Source: Pseudomonadota bacterium (GTDB lineage: Bacteria; Pseudomonadota; Gammaproteobacteria; Burkholderiales; Burkholderiaceae). From it: a stretch of DNA of 9,120 nucleotides. Positions 1-6,453 of the stretch are shown here, piece after piece. How positions within the stretch are numbered: the stretch's first letter is position 1; every line of letters begins with the position of its first letter. The DNA lies in contig JAEZQX010000167.1 of assembly GCA_023441105.1 (NCBI GenBank), positions 1-9,120 on the forward strand. The letters are read 5' to 3'. A program made the translations under genes and the position numbers. Below the pieces are notes generated by a model. The model made no database searches. It was not told the origin of the DNA and saw nothing but the letters and a program-made list of their open reading frames with translations.

Positions 1-12
1 CCGCACGGCTGG

Positions 13-43
13 GGCGGCGCAGCCGGGGGCGGCGGCGCAGCCG
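13..43. repeat. Two direct 13-bp repeats with an 18-bp period at the left edge
   Basis: The 13-mer GGCGGCGCAGCCG occurs exactly at 13-25 and again at 31-43. The 18-base period is a multiple of three. In the frame of the downstream reductase it reads as repeated Ala-Ala-Gln-Pro, and that frame has no stop between the window edge and the reductase. It is either a low-complexity Ala/Pro/Gln linker (an N-terminal extension of the reductase or a fusion to an upstream domain) or the tail of an upstream gene. The data inside the window do not decide this. Confidence 0.5.
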
Positions 44-73
44 ACCGTGGTCGCCGCCAGGCCGCCGGAGCGG

Positions 74-1525
74 ATGGCGCAGAACAAGATCCAGTGCGAC
101 GCCTGCCCGGTGCTGTGCCAGATCAGCGAAGGCCGGCTGGGCGCGTGCGATCGCTGGGGCAACGTCGCCGGCCGCCTGACCCGCACCGATCCGGTGGTGC
201 TGATGCAGCGCGGCGACATCGACGTGGTGGCGACGCAGGCAGGCGAGGGCGGGCTGATCTCGGCGCCGCCGCAAGCGAACGCGGCCGCCGGCGGGCTGTT
301 CGTCTCTGGCGTCGCCAGCGGCACCACCTATCCGGACTACAAGCCGGCGCCCTTCATCGTCGCCAGCCGGCATCGCGGCGTCGACATGGTGACGGTGGTC
401 ACCGAAGGCATCTTCAGCTATTGCAGCTTCAAGGTGAAGATCGACACCGATCGCTACCTCGGGCCGGAGCAGGCGACGGTGCGCCACAAGGGCGAGGCGG
501 TCGGCCATGTCGGCACGATGGAATACGGCTCGCAGTTCCTGTCGCTCGGCGGCGTGCACCATCTCACCGGTGGCTCGAAGAAGGAGGGACGGGTCACCTG
601 CGAGCTGATGATGAACCTCGGCAACAAGCAGGCGGTCGAGCTCGAGATCGAAGGCGGTGCCGTGCTCAGCGTGCAGGCCGATCGCCCGCCGGTGATCAAT
701 GGCGTCGAGGAGCGGCGGATGCGGGTCGGCTGCGGCTCGGCCACCATCGGCATCTTCGCGCAGCAATGGTTCGACCAGGTGGACGAGGTGGTGGTGGTGG
801 ACGACCACATCACCGGCGTGCTGACCGAGCACCAGGCGGGGCGCTGCCTCGACATGCCGGCATCGGGCATCCGCATGCGCGGGCGCAAGTCGACGCCCGG
901 GCGCTACTTCCAGGTCGCCGAGCCCGGCACCGGCTGGGGCGGCACCAACATCAGCGATCCGTTGTCGATCGTCGAAGGCTGGGATCCGAAGACGGCGAGA
1001 GCGGGCCTGCGCCTGCTGATGGTCTCCACCACCGGCGAGGATGCCGAATACTTCGTGCTCGACGAGCAGCTGGTGCCGCGCAAGGCGCCGATGCCCGAAG
1101 GCGTGCGCAAGGTGGTCGAGCGCATCGGCGAGAACTGCGAGCCGGCGCTGGCCACCGTGCTGTTCGTCGGCGGCGCCGGCGGCAGCCTGCGCGCCGGCGT
1201 CACCGAGAACCCGATCCTGCTGACCCGTTCCATCAAGAGCCTGCTCACCCGGGTCACCTGCGGCGGAGCGCCGGCCTACATCTGGCCCGGCGGCGGCATC
1301 ACCGTCATGGTGGATGTCGCCCGCATGCCCGACCTGTCCTTCGGTTCGGTGCCGACGCCGGCCATCGTCGCGCCGATCGAATTCAGCATGCGTCGCGAGG
1401 ACTATCGCGCCCTCGGCGGCCACATGGAGCGCATCCGGAACCTCGACGACATCGTCGGCCAGGAGCCGCACCGGGTCATCCCGTGGGACGGAAGCAACCC
1501 CTGGCCGCTGGAGCGCCTGGCCTGA
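74..1525 (+). CDS. 6-hydroxynicotinate reductase-family Fe-S/flavin oxidoreductase
   Basis: This 483-residue protein (from the ATG at 74) belongs to the family annotated as 6-hydroxynicotinate reductase. In anaerobic nicotinate fermenters that enzyme reduces 6-hydroxynicotinate to tetrahydro-6-oxonicotinate with ferredoxin. Here the true substrate is unknown and could be another hydroxylated N-heterocycle. The N-terminus carries four cysteines, C8-x2-C11-x3-C15-x9-C25 (CDACPVLC then GACDR), as expected for a [4Fe-4S] cluster. Further cysteines are C117, C176, C220 (RVGCGS), C258, C355 and C396. Gly-rich stretches include GTGWGGTNISDP (285-296) and FVGGAGGSLRAG (364-375). No signal peptide or membrane segment is visible, so it is probably cytoplasmic. 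I chose ATG 74 because the cluster motif then begins at residue 8 and GGAG lies at 67-70, though close to the start. An in-frame GTG at 47 is possible, and the frame is open to the left edge, so a longer protein cannot be excluded. The UPF0280 gene follows directly. Confidence 0.75.
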   Translation: MAQNKIQCDACPVLCQISEGRLGACDRWGNVAGRLTRTDPVVLMQRGDIDVVATQAGEGGLISAPPQANAAAGGLFVSGVASGTTYPDYKPAPFIVASRHRGVDMVTVVTEGIFSYCSFKVKIDTDRYLGPEQATVRHKGEAVGHVGTMEYGSQFLSLGGVHHLTGGSKKEGRVTCELMMNLGNKQAVELEIEGGAVLSVQADRPPVINGVEERRMRVGCGSATIGIFAQQWFDQVDEVVVVDDHITGVLTEHQAGRCLDMPASGIRMRGRKSTPGRYFQVAEPGTGWGGTNISDPLSIVEGWDPKTARAGLRLLMVSTTGEDAEYFVLDEQLVPRKAPMPEGVRKVVERIGENCEPALATVLFVGGAGGSLRAGVTENPILLTRSIKSLLTRVTCGGAPAYIWPGGGITVMVDVARMPDLSFGSVPTPAIVAPIEFSMRREDYRALGGHMERIRNLDDIVGQEPHRVIPWDGSNPWPLERLA

Positions 1526-2391
1526 GGCCGCCGGCTGCCGGCGGCCCCAGCCGACGGCCGCTGGATGACAACCGCTGGCTGTTCCAGCACGGGCCGATCG
1601 ACCTGGTGATCGGCTGCGACGGCGATGCCGCGACGTGCCGCGAGGCGATCGACGATGCCTGGCGGCGCTTCGCCGGCGTGCTTGCCGAACTGGTGCCGGT
1701 GCTGGCGCAGTTGCGCAGCCCGGTGACCGCGCCGCCGAGCTGGACGCCGGATGCCGCCGCGACGCCGATCGCCGCGCGCATGGTCGCGGCCTGCCGGCCC
1801 TTCGCCGAACGTCACCGGCTGTTCATCACGCCGATGGCGGCCGTCGCCGGTGCGGTTGCCGACGAGATCGCCACCTGCTTTGCCCGCGACGGCATCCGTC
1901 GCGCCTATGTCAACAACGGCGGCGACATCGCGCTGCATCTCGTGCCCGGCGAACGCTACGAGCTGGGCGTCGTGACGCGGCTGGAGGCACCGGCCATCGA
2001 CGGCCGCTTCAGCATCGATGCGGCGGCGCCGGTGCGGGGCGTCGCGACCTCGGGCTGGCGGGGCAGGAGCTTCTCGCTCGGCATCGCCGATGCGGTCACC
2101 GTGCTGGCGGCGACCGGGGCCGCCGCCGCCGCTGCCGCCACGCTGGTGGCCAACCGGGTCGATGTCGCCAGCCCGGCAGTCACACGCCGTCCTGCCAACC
2201 AGCTGAAGGACGACACCGATCTGGGTGAGCTGCTGGTGACGGTGGCGGTGGGGAGGTTGTCGCAGGTGGAGGTTGCGCAGGCGCTGGCAGCGGGTGCGGC
2301 CTTCGCCGAGCAGCTGCGGCAGGAGGGTCTGATCGCGGCAGCGGCGTTGTCGCTGAATGGCGAGGCGCGCGTGGTGCGCGCCCGACCGTAG
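1483..2391 (+). CDS. UPF0280 family protein (ApbE-like fold)
   Basis: Recognised as UPF0280 from FQHGPIDLVIG near the N-terminus, VNNGGDIALHL (from residue 143) and ATSGWRGRSFSLGIADAVTV (from residue 188), counting from the GTG at 1483. The fold is related to ApbE flavin transferases: VNNGGDI and TSG resemble ApbE's GGDI and TSG elements. The biochemical role of UPF0280 is not established to my knowledge. The family usually shows ADAAAT downstream, matching the ApbE metal-binding Asp/Thr motif. Here the stretch is all alanine before Thr220, so the Asp appears replaced by Ala216. The start is uncertain: no ATG lies in frame near the expected N-terminus. GTG 1483 (302 aa) overlaps the reductase by 43 bases, while CTG 1522 overlaps its stop codon as CTGA. 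Either arrangement implies translational coupling with the reductase, suggesting a joint function. No signal peptide is seen. Confidence 0.75.
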   Translation: MGRKQPLAAGAPGLRPPAAGGPSRRPLDDNRWLFQHGPIDLVIGCDGDAATCREAIDDAWRRFAGVLAELVPVLAQLRSPVTAPPSWTPDAAATPIAARMVAACRPFAERHRLFITPMAAVAGAVADEIATCFARDGIRRAYVNNGGDIALHLVPGERYELGVVTRLEAPAIDGRFSIDAAAPVRGVATSGWRGRSFSLGIADAVTVLAATGAAAAAAATLVANRVDVASPAVTRRPANQLKDDTDLGELLVTVAVGRLSQVEVAQALAAGAAFAEQLRQEGLIAAAALSLNGEARVVRARP

Positions 2392-2492
2392 GCACGAAGC
2401 GCGCGCTACAACACCGCAACGAATCCGGTCGAGCCGAATACCGGCGCAATACATTCGCCGCGCAGACTTCCGCTGACTCGGAGGGCGGCGTC

Positions 2493-2522
2493 GATGTCCT
2501 CCTGCAACGTCCGGAGGACATC
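2493..2522 (+). promoter_or_regulatory. Perfect 10-bp hairpin sequestering the ribosome binding site of the hydroxylase gene
   Basis: GATGTCCTCC (2493-2502) and GGAGGACATC (2513-2522) are exact reverse complements separated by a 10-base loop, TGCAACGTCC. The right arm contains the Shine-Dalgarno GGAGGA (2513-2518) and ends one base before the ATG at 2523. In the mRNA the folded form would bury the ribosome binding site, so initiation should depend on melting or a competing structure. A thermosensor, a ligand- or protein-controlled switch, or a DNA operator that happens to cover the ribosome site are all possible. A smaller dyad lies upstream: CCGGT (2425-2429), 10 bases, ACCGG (2440-2444). 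No convincing promoter boxes were found in 2392-2492. Confidence 0.7.
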
Positions 2523-3278
2523 ATGCCGACCCCCATCGATCTGCTGCTCGACCCGCTCACTTGGATCCTGCTGGCGATGTTCGCCGGGCTGGCCGCCTGG
2601 GAAGCGCTCGCACCGGGCCGCGAGCTGCCGCGGGTGCGCGGCTGGACGGCCCGTGCGCTGATTTCGTTTCTCGTCTACTTCCTGCTCTCGTCGTACCTGC
2701 CGCTACTCTGGGCCGAAACGCTGGCGCCCCTGCAGTGGTTCGATCTCTCGGCATGGCCGACCTGGGCCGCAGCCGGCGTTGGACTGCTCTTCTACGAGGC
2801 CGGCGCCTACGCATGGCATCGCTCGATGCACCGCTTCACGCCGCTGTGGCGCCTGCTGCACCAGATGCATCACAGCTCGGAGCGCCTCGACGTCGTCAGC
2901 GCCTACTGGTTCAGCCCGCTCGACATGGTCACCTGGACGCTGCTGCCGAGCCTGATCCTGACGATAATCGGCGTGCCGGCCCAGGCCGCGACGATTACGC
3001 TGCTGACGGTCGCCTTCCTGGCCATGTTCCAGCATGCCAACGTCCGCACCCCGCGCTGGCTCGGCTATCTGGTGCAGCGCCCCGAGATGCATGTGGTGCA
3101 TCACGCCCGCGGCATCCACCGCTACAACTACGCGGACCTGCCGTTCCTCGACCTGCTGTTCGGCACGTTCCGCAACCCGGCCGGCTATGAGCATGCGACC
3201 GGTTTCTGGGACGGCGCCTCGTCGCAGATCGTGGACATGCTGTTGCTGCGCGATGTGTCGCAGGAGGTACGGAAATGA
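2523..3278 (+). CDS. Sterol desaturase / fatty acid hydroxylase superfamily membrane protein
   Basis: This 251-residue integral membrane protein has the histidine clusters of the fatty acid hydroxylase/sterol desaturase family, which bind a di-iron centre for O2-dependent hydroxylation or desaturation. They are HRSMH (H99, H103), HQMHH (H113, H116, H117), QHAN (H171), HVVHH (H190, H193, H194) and H199 in GIHRYNYAD. Hydrophobic segments lie at about 12-29, 45-63, 82-97 and 135-170, the last long enough for a hairpin of two helices; the His boxes would face the cytoplasm. The substrate cannot be read from sequence; a lipid, carotenoid or alkyl compound is likely. The ATG at 2523 is preceded by GGAGGA with a 4-base gap, held in a perfect hairpin. 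The 3' end overlaps the next gene by 4 bases (ATGA), so hydroxylase and hydrolase are probably translated together. A neighbouring hydrolase suggests that the product, or an ester of it, is processed further. Confidence 0.88.
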   Translation: MPTPIDLLLDPLTWILLAMFAGLAAWEALAPGRELPRVRGWTARALISFLVYFLLSSYLPLLWAETLAPLQWFDLSAWPTWAAAGVGLLFYEAGAYAWHRSMHRFTPLWRLLHQMHHSSERLDVVSAYWFSPLDMVTWTLLPSLILTIIGVPAQAATITLLTVAFLAMFQHANVRTPRWLGYLVQRPEMHVVHHARGIHRYNYADLPFLDLLFGTFRNPAGYEHATGFWDGASSQIVDMLLLRDVSQEVRK

Positions 3279-4165
3279 GCACCGCCGAAACAGCTGATCG
3301 CGAGCGCCTCGTCGGCGCCGCGCTTCCCCTCGACCGCCGGTCGCCATACGCAGTCCGGGAGGTACGGCTACCCGGTCGCCTGACGATGCAGTACGTCGAG
3401 CACGGTCCGAGCGACGGTGTGCCGGTCGTCGCGCTGCACGGCGTGACCGACTCCTGGCGATCGTTCGAACCGGTCCTGCCGCACCTGCCCGGCACGCTGC
3501 GCGTCTTCGCCTTGAGCCAGCGCGGGCACGGTGACAGCGAGGCGCCCGCATCGGGCTATACGTTGGCGGACTTCGCCGACGACGTCATCGCCTTCCTCGA
3601 CGCGCAGCGGCTCGAGCGCGCGATCATCGTGGGCCATTCGATGGGCTCGGCCAACGCGCTGCGGCTGGCAATCGACCACCCGCAGCGAGTGGCAGGTTTG
3701 GGACTGCTCGGCGCCTTCGCCGGCTTTCGCGACAACGCCGAGCTCAAGGCCTTCTGGCAGAACGACCTCGTCAAGCTCGCCGACCCGGTCGGTTTCGCCT
3801 TCGCGCGCGACTTCCAGGCCAGCACGCTCGCCCAGCCCGTGCCGCCGGCGTTCTTTGAGGTCGTGATGGCGGAATGCCTGAAGTGTCCGGCAAGGGTCTG
3901 GCGCGATGCATTCGCCGGCATGTTCGGGGACAGCTTCGTCGAGCAACTGGCCGCGGTCACCGCGCCGACCCTGCTGCTGTGGGGCCGGCATGATGCGTTC
4001 TGCCAGCACGCGGATCAGCAGCGGCTGCTCGCCGGGATCGCCGGCTCGCGCCTCGTCGAATACGCCGATGCCGGGCATGCACTGCACTGGGAGGAACCGG
4101 CGCGGGTCGCCGCCGACCTCGCCGACTTCGCCCTGCGCTGCAGCCGCGAGCACAGGATGTCGTAG
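3275..4165 (+). CDS. Alpha/beta hydrolase (esterase/lyase type)
   Basis: This 296-residue alpha/beta-hydrolase fold protein has a complete apparent catalytic set. The nucleophile elbow is GHSMG with Ser122, the oxyanion HG is at H55-G56 (ALHGVTDSW), the acid is Asp240 (LLLWGRHD), and the histidine is His268 (DAGHALHWEEP). SQRGHGDSEAP (81-91) is the usual strand-4 loop. The region from about 150 to 225 is the cap domain. No signal peptide is visible, so it is cytosolic. The ATG overlaps the hydroxylase stop (ATGA), and AGGAGG at 3262-3267 sits 7 bases ahead, so the start is secure. The family covers esterases, haloalkane dehalogenases, epoxide hydrolases and C-C bond hydrolases. Ser as nucleophile excludes dehalogenase and typical epoxide hydrolase (both Asp) and favours an ester or C-C substrate. 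The pairing with a membrane hydroxylase suggests a shared lipid or ester pathway, which is inference. Confidence 0.88.
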   Translation: MSTAETADRERLVGAALPLDRRSPYAVREVRLPGRLTMQYVEHGPSDGVPVVALHGVTDSWRSFEPVLPHLPGTLRVFALSQRGHGDSEAPASGYTLADFADDVIAFLDAQRLERAIIVGHSMGSANALRLAIDHPQRVAGLGLLGAFAGFRDNAELKAFWQNDLVKLADPVGFAFARDFQASTLAQPVPPAFFEVVMAECLKCPARVWRDAFAGMFGDSFVEQLAAVTAPTLLLWGRHDAFCQHADQQRLLAGIAGSRLVEYADAGHALHWEEPARVAADLADFALRCSREHRMS

Positions 4166-4247
4166 ACGCCGCCGCAGACGCGGTCGAAACGCCGCGGACG
4201 GCGAGCGGGGAACGGCGCGCAGCGCGAAGTGGCTCAGCAACAAGCCT

Positions 4248-4287
4248 GCCGCCGGCGGCCGCTGCCTGTCGGGGTCAGGCCGACAGG
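4248..4287. terminator. Possible bidirectional terminator region between convergent genes
   Basis: Between the hydrolase (plus) and tarD (minus) there are two dyads: a 12-bp perfect palindrome GCCGCCGGCGGC at 4248-4259, and an 8-bp stem CCTGTCGG (4265-4272) / CCGACAGG (4280-4287) whose 7-base loop holds the tarD stop codon complement (4275-4277). Neither is followed by a T-run on either strand, so classic intrinsic termination is not supported. They may still act as transcript-end structures. The rest of 4166-4247 contains only weak GC-rich dyads, such as CGCGG 4179-4183 with CCGCG 4192-4196. Confidence 0.25.
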
Positions 4288-5441
4288 GCTTGCATTTGGC
4301 GGTACAGGTCGGCCTTTCCCTCGAAGCCGATCCCGGGCAGGTCGGGCATGGTGACATGGCTGTTCTCGACCCTCACGCCATCGGGGAAGCCGCCAAACGG
4401 CTGGAACAGGTCGGGGTATGACTCGTTGCCGCCCAGTCCCAGGCCGGCCGCGATGTTCAGCGACATCTGATGGCCGCCATGCGGGATGCAGCGGCTGGCC
4501 GACCAGCCGTGCTCCTTCAGCATGTCGAGTGTGCGCAGGTATTCGACCAGGCCGTAGCTCAGCGCGCAGTCGAATTGCAGCCAGTCACGGTCCGGGCGCA
4601 TGCCCCCGTAGCGGATCAAGTTGCGCGCGTCCTGCATCGAGAAGAGGTCCTCTCCGGTGGCCATCGGATTCTTGTAGTAGTTGCGGAGCGTTGCCTGCAA
4701 CTCGAAGTCAAGGGGATCGCCCGGCTCCTCATACCAGAACAGGTCGTACTGCGACAGTGCCTTGGCATAGGTGACCGCGGTGTCGAGGTCGAAGCGACCG
4801 TTGGCGTCCACGCAGAGCTTCTGCCCGTCTTGCAGCACTTCCATGATGGAGTCGATCCGGCGGAGGTCTTCGTCGAGTGAGGCGCCGCCAATTTTCTTCT
4901 TGACGACCGTGTAGCCGCGGTCGATGTAGCTGCGCATCTCATCCTTCAGCTTGCCGTGGTCCTGCCCAGGGTAGTAGTAGCCGCCTGCCGCGTAGACGAA
5001 GATCTTGCGGTTGGGCTTGCCGTCCCCGTAGCGGTCCGCGAGGAACTGGAACAGCGGCTTGCCCGCGATCTTGGCGACAGCGTCCCAGACCGCCATGTCG
5101 ATGGTTCCGATCGCCACCGACCGCTCACCGTGGCCGCCAGGCTTCTCGTTGGTGAACATCGCGTTCCAGATCCTGTGGGGATCCAGGTTGTCGCCGGTGT
5201 CGTTGACGAGGGAAGCCGGGTTTGCTTCAATGATCCGAGGGATGAAGCGCTCACGCATCAGCTTGCCCTGGCCATATCGGCCATTGGAATTGAACCCATA
5301 GCCGACCACCGGCTTGCCGTCACGAATGACGTCGGTGATGACAGCCACCAGGCTCAACGTCATCTTGCTGAAGTCGATGTAGGCGTTTCGGATGGGCGAA
5401 CTTATGGCGAAAGTCTTTTCGCGGATTTCGACGATCTTCAT
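4275..5441 (-). CDS. tarD: D(-)-tartrate dehydratase (enolase superfamily)
   Basis: This 388-residue mandelate racemase/muconate lactonizing-type enolase superfamily enzyme closely resembles Bradyrhizobium D-tartrate dehydratase, which dehydrates D-tartrate to oxaloacetate using Mg2+. The metal ligands appear as Asp212 (CVDANG), Glu238 (WYEEPGDP) and Glu264 (ATGEDLFS). The catalytic bases appear as Lys183 (VVKKKIGG) and His321 (RCIPHGGHQM). These sit one residue before the K184, D213, E239, E265 and H322 that I recall for the Bradyrhizobium enzyme. The N-terminal capping domain spans about 1-125, the barrel about 140-350, with a C-terminal return to the cap. It is probably cytoplasmic. The ATG at 5441 has GAGGAG 6 bases upstream on the minus strand. 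The gene is divergent from a LysR regulator at 5545, which probably controls it. No tartrate transporter is in the window. Another acid-sugar dehydratase activity is possible but less likely. Confidence 0.85.
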   Translation of the reverse strand: MKIVEIREKTFAISSPIRNAYIDFSKMTLSLVAVITDVIRDGKPVVGYGFNSNGRYGQGKLMRERFIPRIIEANPASLVNDTGDNLDPHRIWNAMFTNEKPGGHGERSVAIGTIDMAVWDAVAKIAGKPLFQFLADRYGDGKPNRKIFVYAAGGYYYPGQDHGKLKDEMRSYIDRGYTVVKKKIGGASLDEDLRRIDSIMEVLQDGQKLCVDANGRFDLDTAVTYAKALSQYDLFWYEEPGDPLDFELQATLRNYYKNPMATGEDLFSMQDARNLIRYGGMRPDRDWLQFDCALSYGLVEYLRTLDMLKEHGWSASRCIPHGGHQMSLNIAAGLGLGGNESYPDLFQPFGGFPDGVRVENSHVTMPDLPGIGFEGKADLYRQMQALSA

Positions 5442-5466
5442 GGCGTGCTCCTCGGTGCCTGGGTGA

Positions 5467-5519
5467 GAAGCTGGATGGTCGGCTTCGCCGCTTCTTTAGG
5501 CCAATGCTCCTTTCGGCTT
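5467..5519. promoter_or_regulatory. Candidate LysR operator in the tarD-lysR divergent intergenic region
   Basis: The 103-base gap between the two divergent starts holds a 5-bp dyad, GAAGC (5467-5471), 10 bases, GCTTC (5482-5486), and the 7-mer TCGGCTT twice at 5479-5485 and 5513-5519, 34 bases apart. LysR regulators typically bind imperfect dyads of roughly this spacing between divergent genes. The repeats are short enough to occur by chance and no clear -10/-35 boxes were recognised on either strand, so this is a suggestion from position more than from sequence. Confidence 0.25.
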
Positions 5520-5544
5520 GTTTGATGCACTGGACGAACCGCCC

Positions 5545-6453
5545 ATGAATCTGGTCTGGCTCGAAGATTTCCTTGCACTTGCCGCCACGGGCAATTTCTC
5601 GCGCGCGGCGGAGGAGCGCCACAGTTCGCAGCCTGCGTTCAGCCGACGGATTCGCGCCTTGGAGGAGTGGATCGGCGCCGAGCTGTTCGATCGCAGTTCT
5701 CAGCCGGCTCGGTTGACCGAGGTTGGCGAGTGGTTCATGGGCGTGGCACAGGAGCTGATCGCACGGGTAGCCCGGGTTCCGGGAGACGCAAGAACGGTCG
5801 CCCAGGCGAATTCTCACACCTTGCGCATCGCTTCCACGCACGTGCTCTCGTTCACGTTCCTGCCGCGCTGGCTGCGGGGACTCGAATCGATCATGGATCT
5901 AGGGCCGGTGGAGCTGATGTCCGACGTGCTTCAGCGCTGCGAGGCGCTGATGCTACAGGGCAAGGTGCAGTTCGTTCTGAGTCACTCGCATCCTGACGCC
6001 CGCGGAGCGCTGGATCGCATGCCGTTCAGTTCGACAACCGTTGGCGAAGACGTCCTGATCGCAGTGTCTGCTCCCGGCAAGGACGGCAAGCCACTTCATC
6101 GACTTTCCCGGAAAGCCGATTCCCCCGTTGCGGTGCTCAAGTACACCGGTGAATCGGGGCTCGGACGCATCATGCAAGCCGTTGCCGGCCGCAGGCTGGC
6201 GCTTCTCCCGATGAAGACCGTCCTCACTGCGCATCTTGCCTCCGTGTTGCGGACCATGGCGCTCGATGGGAGAGGTGTCGCCTGGCTGCCCCGCACCCTG
6301 GTGGAGGAGGACATCATCGATGGGCGGGTTGTCGCTGCTGCAGGCGGGGACTGGGACATTCCAGACATCCCCCTGCAGATCAGGCTGTATCGGGATGCTC
6401 CGCTGCTTGGCAAGGCCGCGGAGGAGTTCTGGGCGAAGGTGCGAAGGGCCTAG
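5545..6453 (+). CDS. LysR-type transcriptional regulator
   Basis: This 302-residue LysR regulator has an N-terminal winged helix-turn-helix at about residues 2-61 (LEDFLALAATGNFSRAAEER, then SQPAFSRRIRALEEWIGAEL). A linker helix covers about 62-90, and the periplasmic-binding-protein-like effector domain covers about 91-300. I used ATG 5545 because MNLVWLEDF is the normal LysR start and gives standard family length. A TTG at 5518 would add nine residues; neither start has a strong Shine-Dalgarno. The gene is divergent from tarD with a 103-base gap, the classic arrangement in which the LysR protein represses itself and activates the neighbour with the pathway metabolite. A tartrate-type effector is therefore inferred, not shown. 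Its TAG ends exactly one base before the nudC stop on the other strand, leaving no room for a separate terminator. Confidence 0.9.
   Translation: MNLVWLEDFLALAATGNFSRAAEERHSSQPAFSRRIRALEEWIGAELFDRSSQPARLTEVGEWFMGVAQELIARVARVPGDARTVAQANSHTLRIASTHVLSFTFLPRWLRGLESIMDLGPVELMSDVLQRCEALMLQGKVQFVLSHSHPDARGALDRMPFSSTTVGEDVLIAVSAPGKDGKPLHRLSRKADSPVAVLKYTGESGLGRIMQAVAGRRLALLPMKTVLTAHLASVLRTMALDGRGVAWLPRTLVEEDIIDGRVVAAAGGDWDIPDIPLQIRLYRDAPLLGKAAEEFWAKVRRA

Noticed and set aside
94..2391. A single 765-codon open frame spanning the whole reductase region plus UPF0280
   Set aside because: Up to about 1483 it is an Arg/Ala/Gly-rich out-of-frame reading of the reductase, typical of GC-rich DNA. Only the last third has family motifs.
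2399..2408. AGCGCGCGCT palindrome after the UPF0280 stop as a terminator
   Set aside because: A self-complementary GC run with no loop and no T-run; common by chance at this base composition.
1402..2454. 350-codon minus-strand frame opposite UPF0280
   Set aside because: Arg/His/Gly-rich composition with no motif, and fully covered by the recognised plus-strand gene.
2427..2455. Promoter with a TACATT -10 before the hydroxylase
   Set aside because: The paired -35 position (GGTCGA) is poor, so it is not distinguishable from background.
2703..3551. 282-codon minus-strand frame opposite the hydroxylase/hydrolase
   Set aside because: Antisense shadow of two well supported genes; no domain recognisable.
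3368..4357. 329-codon minus-strand frame across the hydrolase
   Set aside because: It overlaps the end of tarD as well as the hydrolase and shows no protein-like motif.
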